Source: Planococcus sp. (in: firmicutes) (GTDB taxonomy: Bacteria > Bacillota > Bacilli > Bacillales_A > Planococcaceae). Taken from it: a stretch of DNA of 5,527 bases. Location: positions 1-5,527 of the forward strand of contig JASLAI010000337.1 of assembly GCA_030147225.1 (NCBI GenBank), written 5' to 3'. The notes beneath the pieces are model-generated. The model searched no databases and was not told where the DNA came from. It saw only the letters and a program-made list of their open reading frames with translations. Positions 1-5,527 of this stretch are shown piece by piece; positions within the stretch are counted from its first letter, which is position 1, and each line of letters opens with the position of its first letter. A program made the translations under genes and the position numbers.

Positions 1-1
1 T

Positions 2-187
2 AACTTCTTTGCTTATGTAGCCATCATGGCTTTTCTCACCATCTCTTCCTGTATTGGAGTTGCCTTCTTATTATATCAAAGTAGAATTACACGCCACTTC
101 ACTGGAAAAATAAAATACTTAGAGCCAACAGCTTTAAACAAAGCATCGTTTACTAAGACTTCGCATAATGTAAAGTATGAACAATAA
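2..187 (+). CDS. C-terminal fragment of an integral membrane protein (5' end outside window)
   Basis: The frame is open from the window edge for 61 codons and ends in TAA at 185-187. Roughly the first 25 visible residues (from NFFAYVAIMAF to GVAFLLYQ) are strongly hydrophobic and read as one transmembrane helix. They are followed by a basic, polar tail of about 35 residues with several Lys/Arg (QSRITRHFTGKIKY, ending VKYEQ), which by the positive-inside rule would face the cytoplasm. This is how many multi-pass transporters end, for example MFS-type permeases, but no family motif is present and I do not recognise the protein. An internal ATG at 26-28 has no Shine-Dalgarno site and falls inside the helix, so a small stand-alone gene is unlikely. 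A good plus-strand terminator follows at 255-288, which supports a real gene ending here. The gene converges on the minus-strand glycosyltransferase operon and need not be related to it. Confidence 0.6.
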   Translation, partial: NFFAYVAIMAFLTISSCIGVAFLLYQSRITRHFTGKIKYLEPTALNKASFTKTSHNVKYEQ

Positions 188-220
188 GACTTCACTGCCT
201 TATATTTATTTGAAAAATTG

Positions 221-252
221 AAAAAAGACTGTCGCTATTTTTGACAGCCTTT
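221..252 (-). terminator. Rho-independent terminator of the minus-strand glycosyltransferase operon
   Basis: Read on the minus strand, the arm at 243-252 pairs with the arm at 224-233 around a 9-base loop (234-242). The core is AGGCTGTC against GACAGTCT, with one G-U wobble that works only in minus-strand RNA; on the plus strand the same position is an A-C mismatch. The 3' arm runs directly into a run of six U (221-226, partly in the stem). It begins about 30 bases beyond the stop codon of the last operon gene (284-286), the expected place for operon termination. Confidence 0.75.
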
Positions 253-254
253 CG

Positions 255-288
255 AAGGCACTTCCTCAAAGGAAGTGCCTTTTTTATT
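255..288 (+). terminator. Rho-independent terminator for the plus-strand membrane-protein gene
   Basis: A perfect 11-bp stem (255-265 AAGGCACTTCC with 271-281 GGAAGTGCCTT) closes a 5-base loop TCAAA and is followed on the plus strand by TTTTATT. It lies about 70 bases after the plus-strand stop at 185-187. On the minus strand the sequence after the hairpin is TCGAAAGG rather than a U-run, so its main direction is plus, although the stem may also assist minus-strand termination. The T-run contains the complement of the stop codon of the convergent minus-strand gene. Confidence 0.8.
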
Positions 289-1831
289 GTCTTCCTAACG
301 GCAAAACTTTCTTGATCAACGATTTTAGCCGCTGGGGTTTTGAAATGGTAGAACTTAAATTTCCATAATTGGTTCGGTAAAGAGTAATTATCTGCTTGTC
401 TACTTTCTGAGGTTCTGTAGTGTCGGATGTTGAATGCAGCCGTACCCTGGTTCTTGGCGAGCGGTTAAATTGATCCAGCTTGAAATAGAAATCAAATGTT
501 GTATCTTTACTTGCTTCTGCCATCGGTTTGATATCCAGCTTAATGGAAAAGGTCTGTTCTTCATACGGATAGAATCGCCCTTCAATAGCTTGATTCAGTT
601 CGAGGCTGGCTACGAGCAATTCCCGGTTGTTTTTTCTGTCTCTGGCGTACAAGTTTCCTTTTAGCGGTTGCGAAGCTTTGGGAATCCACACCGTTCCAGT
701 CAGCTGCCAATAATTTTCCTGCTTCTCAATGTTTTTTACAATGACCTTGGGTTTATTGAATCTCGTGACATCGTATTCTGCATCGCTTCCCTGAAAGACA
801 AAACGGCCATTTTCCTGCTTCACAATTGGCGACTTTTCAGTATTCGTGAGCAGTTGAGAGATTCCCATTAGGTCCTTGTCTTTCTCGGTCATCAGCAATT
901 GGTACAGCAACTTTTCTTTATCGGGTAATTTTGAGGCAATAGCGGATGGAATATTGCTCAGATAAGACAACACCAGATCTTTCCACTGATTCCTCTCCTG
1001 TTCGATAATAAGAGAAAATTTAAGCACATGCAGGCGCATGACGTCCAATAAGCCTTTGAGATCATGCTCCTCAATAATTTGTTGCGACCTGTTTGTCGCA
1101 ATTAGCCACTGACGATTTTCAGTCAAGGCTTCAAGCCGGTGCGCCGTGTTTTCAAGTTTCATTTGCTGTTGGGTTATAGACGGCTTAAGTTCTCCCTCGC
1201 GGATGCGCCATTTATAGACGACTTCATCAATGACTTGAATTTTTTTGGCCAGAACGGCTGCCTTCAATGTTACAGACAAGTCTTCATAATACTTCCCTTC
1301 TATGAACCTGATCCCGTTATCGGTGAGCAACTCCCTTTTCCACAGTTTGTTGCAAGCAATGCTGTCTTGGAGGAGTTCCGGGTTTTCCTGCAGCGTCGTT
1401 AACTTTTTCTCCTGGTACAAACCAAATTCCATGTGGCGGGGAGGTGCATATTGCCGCTCTTTGTCGAAGCGGATCACTTTGCCTACCGCATAATCAGCTC
1501 CGCTTTCCTCTGCTGCTTCTACCAGCGAACGGATGGCTTTTGGAGGAATGATGTCATCCGAATCTAAAAAGAAAATATAGCTGCCGCTGCTCAAGGAGAT
1601 GCCGCGATTACGCGTGTATCCCAAGCCGTGATTGTCCTGTGAGTAGACCCGAAAACGCTTGTCATTTTGGGCATATCGCTGAAGTGTCTCTTCACTTAAG
1701 TCAGTTGACCCATCATTGATTGCCACCACTTCAAGATTTTTATAGGACTGCATGGCAACTGATTCCAAACAAGCTTCTAAATACGGAATTGCGTTATACA
1801 CAGGAATGACGATAGAAACGAGAATTGCCAT
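284..1831 (-). CDS. GT2 (GT-A fold) glycosyltransferase with beta-rich C-terminal region, TarS-like layout
   Basis: A 515-residue cytoplasmic or membrane-associated sugar transferase predicted to move a sugar from a nucleotide-sugar donor to a surface polymer or its precursor. Residues 1 to about 220 form the GT2 catalytic domain: nucleotide-binding start VSIVIPVYN (5-13), NDGSTD (39-44), the metal-binding DxD region FLDSDD (88-93), NKLWKR (161-166), YYED (181-184) with the likely catalytic acidic pair, and WR...SIT (208-220). A helical linker runs to about 335. From about 340 to 465 the sequence is beta-rich and without GT motifs (NGRFVF, then YWQLTGTVWI). The tail (497-515) is basic and amphipathic. 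S. aureus TarS, a wall teichoic acid beta-GlcNAc transferase, has a comparable GT-A plus linker plus Ig-like beta domain layout, so teichoic acid glycosylation is a reasonable inference; donor and acceptor are not readable. No signal peptide or transmembrane helix is seen. ATG at 1829-1831 is supported by AGGGGG six bases upstream. It is the last gene of the operon, 12 bases after the fusion gene. Confidence 0.9.
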   Translation of the reverse strand: MAILVSIVIPVYNAIPYLEACLESVAMQSYKNLEVVAINDGSTDLSEETLQRYAQNDKRFRVYSQDNHGLGYTRNRGISLSSGSYIFFLDSDDIIPPKAIRSLVEAAEESGADYAVGKVIRFDKERQYAPPRHMEFGLYQEKKLTTLQENPELLQDSIACNKLWKRELLTDNGIRFIEGKYYEDLSVTLKAAVLAKKIQVIDEVVYKWRIREGELKPSITQQQMKLENTAHRLEALTENRQWLIATNRSQQIIEEHDLKGLLDVMRLHVLKFSLIIEQERNQWKDLVLSYLSNIPSAIASKLPDKEKLLYQLLMTEKDKDLMGISQLLTNTEKSPIVKQENGRFVFQGSDAEYDVTRFNKPKVIVKNIEKQENYWQLTGTVWIPKASQPLKGNLYARDRKNNRELLVASLELNQAIEGRFYPYEEQTFSIKLDIKPMAEASKDTTFDFYFKLDQFNRSPRTRVRLHSTSDTTEPQKVDKQIITLYRTNYGNLSSTISKPQRLKSLIKKVLPLGRQ

Positions 1832-1837
1832 ACTCTT

Positions 1838-1843
1838 CCCCCT
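1838..1843 (-). promoter_or_regulatory. Ribosome binding site of the 515-residue GT2 gene
   Basis: Minus-strand AGGGGG lies 6 bases before the ATG at 1829-1831 and immediately follows the TAA stop of the upstream fusion gene (1844-1846). Ribosomes finishing the fusion protein therefore stop on top of this site, which favours translational coupling. It also fixes the start codon. Confidence 0.75.
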
Positions 1844-4516
1844 TTATCTTTGTCCAAACACGCTCTCAATTACTTTAGCGGAGGCTTTTCCATCCTCCAA
1901 GCTTCCGAACTCCTCAACAAATTGATCCAAAGCTTCCCGGTATTCAGCGAGTCTTTCAGGATGGGTTACAAAGTTGAGCAATTCATCCATCGTTTCACAG
2001 ACAGGTCCAGGTGCCTTGTCAGCAAAGTCGAAGTACATGCCACGCCGAGTAATATACTCTTCCAAATCGTAGCAATAAAGCAAAATCGGCCGCTTCAGCA
2101 GCGCATAATCGAACATGACAGATGAGTAATCCGTGATTAGCATATCCGCCACTAGATAGAGTTCTTGAATGTCTTGATAATTCGAAGCATCTATAATGTT
2201 CGGAGGCAGCTCAAATTGGGAAATCTTATCGGACAATAAGTAATGGAGCCGAAGGACAAGCACAGTATCCTCTTCGATTTCTTTACTTAAAATCTGCACG
2301 TCATCCAGCACACGCTGGAATGAATTTGGATCCCAATCCCTAAATGTCGGCGCGAATAAGATAACCTGCTTTTCAGAAGATATGCCCAGGCGCATACGCG
2401 CCTTTTCCATAATTTCCAGCGGTTGGCTGATCAGCAAATCGTTTCTCGGATAACCTGTCTCCAGAATCTCACCGCCGTACCTGAAGCCCCTTTTCAGCAC
2501 TTTGCTGGTGTATCGATTAGGAGAAACCAAGTAATCCCATACATCGGTTTGCTTCTTTAACCTGGCAAGTTCCTGGTTAGTTGGCAGCTTCTTCTGGTCA
2601 TAACCCATTCTTTTCAGCGGGGTGCCATGCCAGGTTTGCACATAAACTTGCTGTTCTTTCTTCTCTGCAAGGTGGGCCATCCCTTGATTATCTACCCAAA
2701 ACTTTGCACGATTGAGGTAATAAAGGTGTTTCAGGCTGTTTCTCTTTACCTTTATGGCTGGACCTGGCAAATCCACAGTTTCAGGATCCTGGAATGACCA
2801 AATGTATTTAAAGTTGCGGTCTGTTTTCACTAAATGTTCATAGATGTATTTAGGGCTGTCGCTGTATTGTTTGCCCATATGACTTTCAAACAAAACCCAC
2901 TTGGAGCGGACCGGCAATTTGGGAATCCAGCGCTTCGCCCATTTTTGGAAAGCAGACTCCTTGGACTGTGGTTTTTTGGCAGACTGCGCCGCTCTTCTTT
3001 GCTTTAGCCTCCATTTGACCTGATCGACGTTTTTTACTGGCTGGACCCGTATGGAGAAGGAATTCTTTTGATTGATGTAAATACTTTTTGATAAGTTGCC
3101 AACCTTCACCTCGATATTCGGCAGCTCGGCGATTTCAGACTTCTTGACCAATACTTTGTGAAGATTGCCCATATGATTTACATATAAGGAAAGATAGTAA
3201 TTGCCTTCCGTCATGTTTTCTACATGAAAGCTGATTGTTCCATCATCTGTTTTTTCTGAGACGAGCGTTGCTCCTGTCTGCCTGTTCCGCAGCATCCAAA
3301 AAGAAGTAATGCTGTCATCATCAATTGAATTGATGTTGACATCCGCTTTAAATGAAAATCTTTTTTCATCCAAATGAATGGTTGAAATACGATAACTAAT
3401 CAGAGGACCTTGCATTTTCAAGAATTTTTGATGGTGAGCATCTGCTAAGGAAGCACTGAAATAATACTGGCTTCCGACTGTATGGATTCGGTTGTTCACC
3501 GTTTCGTGCCCATTGATATAAGCAATATAATCATCAAAGGCGGCACGGTCCCCTATATACAGTAAGTAATAGAGAATCCGATCTTTCTCAGCCAGGTTCA
3601 AAAACGCATACTCGTCCATTGTTTCGTGCAGGTAATCATAAATCAGTGTATGGAACTTTTCTTTGTATGCCTCATCAAACAGAAGATAATCATTGGTATA
3701 AAGTTTTAGATCGTGGCGAAGAAATTTATTGTTCTTTTCTTTTTGATAAAGCCCGGCTCCGCTTTCTCTCAAAAATTGATCGAAATAACGATGTGCAATG
3801 ATCCGATTCTGAAAGTTTTCAAACTCAAAGCGCCGATTGGTGATCGATTTTACATCGCTGTTTTCCACTACCCGCCAATAGTAGATCGGCGCTGGGATAA
3901 TACTGAAAGATTCAGCAAGAAAATAGGCTTTTCCTGTGAAAACGATATCTTCATAATGGATGCCTTCGGGGAACCGCAGCTGGTGAGTATCAAGAAACGA
4001 TCGCTTGTATATTTTATTGACAGATAAGCTGTCGAACAACATCCCCATAAATTCCCGGATATTCAAATCGGTGCGTTCAATCGAATACAATTGCTTGTGG
4101 TACCATATTTCGTAATTATTCGTGCGAATCACTTGGCCCGCCACAAAATCCGAATCGGTACGATCCATCGCTTCCACCATTTTTTCACAGGCCGTCACGG
4201 TGTACCAATCGTCTCCATCAAGAAACATCAAGTATTCACCGGTCGAATTGGCAATCCCGGTGTTGCGCGGTGTGCTGCAGCCCCCGCTGTTTTCTGGAAG
4301 ATGAATAGCTTTAAAATTGGGTTTCCCTTCCACAAAGCGGTCAATCAATTCCCCTGTTTGGTCGCTTGAAAAATCATTGACAACGACAACTTCCAAATCG
4401 GCATAAGTCTGTTCCTGCAATGACTGCAATGCTTCTTCTATGTACAATTCGTTGTTGAAGGCAATGACGACTACAGAGAGTTTCGGCTGCTGCTGCATAT
4501 TCTTATGATTGGCCAT
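1844..4516 (-). CDS. Bifunctional GT2 glycosyltransferase / CDP-glycerol:glycerophosphate glycerophosphotransferase (TagF-like)
   Basis: An 890-residue fusion predicted to add both a sugar and glycerol-phosphate (from CDP-glycerol) to a growing teichoic-acid-type polymer at the inner face of the membrane. N-terminal GT2 domain, residues 12 to about 226: KLSVVVIAFNN (12-22), NDFSSD (47-52), FLDGDD (98-103), NKIYKR (167-172), HYED (187-190), WR...SIT (214-226). A helical then beta-rich middle spans about 230-500, followed by a very basic bridge (501-540). The C-terminal domain (about 537-885) carries the glycerophosphotransferase signatures in order: FESHMGKQYSD (543-553), TWHGTPLK (628-635, His630), GYPRND (688-693), FAPTFRDW (721-728), RLH (756-758, His758), ITDYSSVMFD (794-803) and RRGMYFD (824-830). 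The two histidines match the essential pair known in TagF. Both active sites look intact. The start chosen is ATG at 4514-4516, with GGGAGGG 7 bases upstream. A longer TTG reading at 4577-4579 has no such site. The start overlaps the GT4 gene by 14 bases. No transmembrane helix is seen. Confidence 0.93.
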   Translation of the reverse strand: MANHKNMQQQPKLSVVVIAFNNELYIEEALQSLQEQTYADLEVVVVNDFSSDQTGELIDRFVEGKPNFKAIHLPENSGGCSTPRNTGIANSTGEYLMFLDGDDWYTVTACEKMVEAMDRTDSDFVAGQVIRTNNYEIWYHKQLYSIERTDLNIREFMGMLFDSLSVNKIYKRSFLDTHQLRFPEGIHYEDIVFTGKAYFLAESFSIIPAPIYYWRVVENSDVKSITNRRFEFENFQNRIIAHRYFDQFLRESGAGLYQKEKNNKFLRHDLKLYTNDYLLFDEAYKEKFHTLIYDYLHETMDEYAFLNLAEKDRILYYLLYIGDRAAFDDYIAYINGHETVNNRIHTVGSQYYFSASLADAHHQKFLKMQGPLISYRISTIHLDEKRFSFKADVNINSIDDDSITSFWMLRNRQTGATLVSEKTDDGTISFHVENMTEGNYYLSLYVNHMGNLHKVLVKKSEIAELPNIEVKVGNLSKSIYINQKNSFSIRVQPVKNVDQVKWRLKQRRAAQSAKKPQSKESAFQKWAKRWIPKLPVRSKWVLFESHMGKQYSDSPKYIYEHLVKTDRNFKYIWSFQDPETVDLPGPAIKVKRNSLKHLYYLNRAKFWVDNQGMAHLAEKKEQQVYVQTWHGTPLKRMGYDQKKLPTNQELARLKKQTDVWDYLVSPNRYTSKVLKRGFRYGGEILETGYPRNDLLISQPLEIMEKARMRLGISSEKQVILFAPTFRDWDPNSFQRVLDDVQILSKEIEEDTVLVLRLHYLLSDKISQFELPPNIIDASNYQDIQELYLVADMLITDYSSVMFDYALLKRPILLYCYDLEEYITRRGMYFDFADKAPGPVCETMDELLNFVTHPERLAEYREALDQFVEEFGSLEDGKASAKVIESVFGQR

Positions 4517-5527
4517 CTCGTTGCCCTCCCAACTCTTTAAAAAGTTCATACCATTGCTGTTTGATGACTTTCTTATCAAATTTCAGGCTGTTTTCATAAG
4601 CCTTCCTGCTATAGGAAAAAAACAGCTCTGGATTGTCGGCTAGACGTTTTATATGCCGTCCAATCAAATGGACATCTCCGACAGGTGCAATTAGGCTATC
4701 TTCGTACTCCGTTAAGATTTCACGGATACCTGGAGCACAATCTGTGGAGACACATGGCAATCCGCATGACTGCGCTTCTATCAATGACATAGGAAGGCCT
4801 TCTGCTTTTGAAGAGAGGACAAAGAAACTGGCTTCTCTTAAAGAAGCCTCAATATCTTCAGTCTGTCCTTCAAGAAAAACCTTCTCTTCCAGATCGAATA
4901 TACGAATGAGATTTTGAAGTGAACTTTCTGCAGGCCCTTCTCCATAAATGTGAAGCGTCCATCCTGGCAACGTATCTGCCACTGATGCAAAAGACTCGAT
5001 TAACACATCAAAGCCTTTTCCGGCCACCAGCCTTCCGGAGGAAACGATTTTTTTATGCTGATACAAGGTCTCTGGAGGGGTTAAATGACGGAAAGGTGAG
5101 GGGTTGTACATGACTCCTGTATTCGTAAATCCAGCCTCTATAAAATGCTCCTCATCTTTTTGTGTTAGAAGAAGAAACTTCGAAACTTGGCGATAATGGC
5201 TCAGTATCCGTTTGTAGCGCTGAGAACTTTTAGCTGCTGCTACACTTTCATGGCTTTGACCAATGAATTTGATGTTTTTTTTATAAAGGACCGGCAGCAT
5301 CCACTGCATGCCATAAACTTGAATCGCAATAACAAACACTTCTTCATCTCCGAAATTCTCAAAAAACTTTTTTACCTGATTACGCTGCTTCTGCAGACGG
5401 TAACGGCGCTTCAGTTCTTTTGAAACTTTCATCAACCGCCACTGCTTCAAGTTCGACGAAAGCTCGATTGGTCCAGAAGGACGGTAATTGTCTTTATGGA
5501 TGAGCGTCACCGGAACATCTTCCGAAA
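4503..5527 (-). CDS. GT4-family (GT-B fold) glycosyltransferase, 5' end cut by window edge
   Basis: A retaining-type glycosyltransferase predicted to transfer a sugar from a nucleotide-sugar during surface polysaccharide or teichoic acid assembly. About 340 codons are visible. The frame stays open from the GTG at 5508-5510 out to the edge (SEDVPVTLIHKDN), so that GTG is internal and the glycine-rich N-terminal part of the first Rossmann half lies outside. Counting the GTG as residue 1, the C-terminal half is complete: NPSPF (136-140), SSGRLVAGKGFDVLIE (157-172), HIYGEGP (187-193), FLEGQTEDI (212-220), the E(x7)E motif EGLPMSLIE (237-245) and CGLPCVSTDCAPGIREIL (249-266). These are the donor-binding hallmarks of GT4 enzymes. 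The region 20-50 is rich in Lys/Arg. The specific sugar and acceptor cannot be read. It is the first operon gene in the window, and its stop TAA (4503-4505) overlaps the start of the fusion gene by 14 bases. The operon promoter must lie further upstream. Confidence 0.92.
   Translation of the reverse strand, partial: SEDVPVTLIHKDNYRPSGPIELSSNLKQWRLMKVSKELKRRYRLQKQRNQVKKFFENFGDEEVFVIAIQVYGMQWMLPVLYKKNIKFIGQSHESVAAAKSSQRYKRILSHYRQVSKFLLLTQKDEEHFIEAGFTNTGVMYNPSPFRHLTPPETLYQHKKIVSSGRLVAGKGFDVLIESFASVADTLPGWTLHIYGEGPAESSLQNLIRIFDLEEKVFLEGQTEDIEASLREASFFVLSSKAEGLPMSLIEAQSCGLPCVSTDCAPGIREILTEYEDSLIAPVGDVHLIGRHIKRLADNPELFFSYSRKAYENSLKFDKKVIKQQWYELFKELGGQRDGQS
4524..4530 (-). promoter_or_regulatory. 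Ribosome binding site that sets the start of the fusion gene
   Basis: Minus-strand GGGAGGG lies 7 bases before the ATG at 4514-4516. The site sits inside the last codons of the GT4 gene (encoding its LGGQ stretch), just before that gene's stop. It is by far the best site near the N-terminus of the fusion. The alternatives, TTG at 4577-4579, ATG at 4547-4549 and ATG at 4496-4498, have no comparable purine-rich site. Confidence 0.8.

Noticed and set aside
188..283. Remnant of a glycerophosphotransferase domain after the 515-residue GT2 stop
   Set aside because: Looked for because the protein ends where the fusion's GPT domain would begin. The sequence beyond the stop is only the two terminator hairpins and AT-rich DNA, with no coding trace.
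434..664. Plus-strand open frame of 76 codons antisense to the 515-residue GT2
   Set aside because: It lies wholly opposite a gene with clear GT2 motifs, shows no recognisable domain and has no ribosome binding site that I can see. The same applies to plus-strand frames at 668-871, 1139-1402 and 1302-1493.
3619..4369. Overlapping plus-strand open frames opposite the fusion gene
   Set aside because: Several frames (3619-3801, 3713-4027, 4091-4369, 4122-4304) are antisense to conserved coding sequence and look like random products of codon bias, with no family motifs. The frame at 1850-2125 opposite the TagF domain is rejected for the same reason.
4517..4579. N-terminal extension of 21 residues on the fusion protein starting at TTG
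   Set aside because: The TTG has no Shine-Dalgarno site and would increase the overlap with the GT4 gene to 77 bases. The ATG at 4514-4516 has an excellent site and begins shortly before the first GT2 strand.
5508..5510. GTG as the start of the GT4 gene
   Set aside because: The reading frame continues upstream to the window edge with plausible protein sequence (SEDVPVTLIHKD), and from GTG the enzyme would lack the first part of its N-terminal Rossmann domain. It is only the first start-like codon inside the window.
1..5527. CRISPR array, tRNA or rRNA, insertion sequence or attachment site
   Set aside because: No regularly spaced repeats, no transposase-like coding sequence and no RNA-gene signature were found. 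The window is nearly filled by the three glycosyltransferase genes.

Overview
The window looks like part of a cell-envelope polysaccharide or teichoic-acid locus from a Gram-positive bacterium, most likely of the order Bacillales. This rests on purine-rich Shine-Dalgarno sites (GGGAGGG, AGGGGG), a moderate base composition judged by eye, and a TagF/TarF-type CDP-glycerol glycerophosphotransferase domain. Genus is not assignable from the sequence alone; Bacillaceae or Planococcaceae-like relatives are a guess.

Layout from left to right: (1) positions 2-187 hold the last 61 codons of a plus-strand gene for a membrane protein whose beginning lies outside the window. (2) Positions 188-283 are a short convergent intergenic region with two back-to-back stem-loops, each reading as a rho-independent terminator for the strand that runs into it. 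(3) From 5527 down to 284 there is one tightly packed minus-strand operon of three genes, in transcription order: a GT4-type glycosyltransferase (5' end cut by the window edge), an 890-residue bifunctional protein joining a GT2 glycosyltransferase to a CDP-glycerol:glycerophosphotransferase, and a 515-residue GT2 glycosyltransferase with a beta-rich C-terminal region. The first two genes overlap by 14 bases and the last two are 12 bases apart, so they are almost certainly co-transcribed and probably translationally coupled. No operon promoter is visible; it must lie to the right of the window.

Inferred joint role: assembly of a phosphoglycerol-containing, glycosylated surface polymer (wall teichoic acid or teichoic-acid-like capsule) on the cytoplasmic face of the membrane. 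The fused enzyme could alternate addition of a sugar and of glycerol-phosphate, while the GT4 and GT2 enzymes add further sugars to the primer, backbone or side chain. CDP-glycerol synthesis and polymer export genes are not in the window. The most notable point is that the 515-residue enzyme and the N-terminal half of the 890-residue fusion match in motif order, in exact motif spacing and in overall extent, as if one were the other without its glycerophosphotransferase half.
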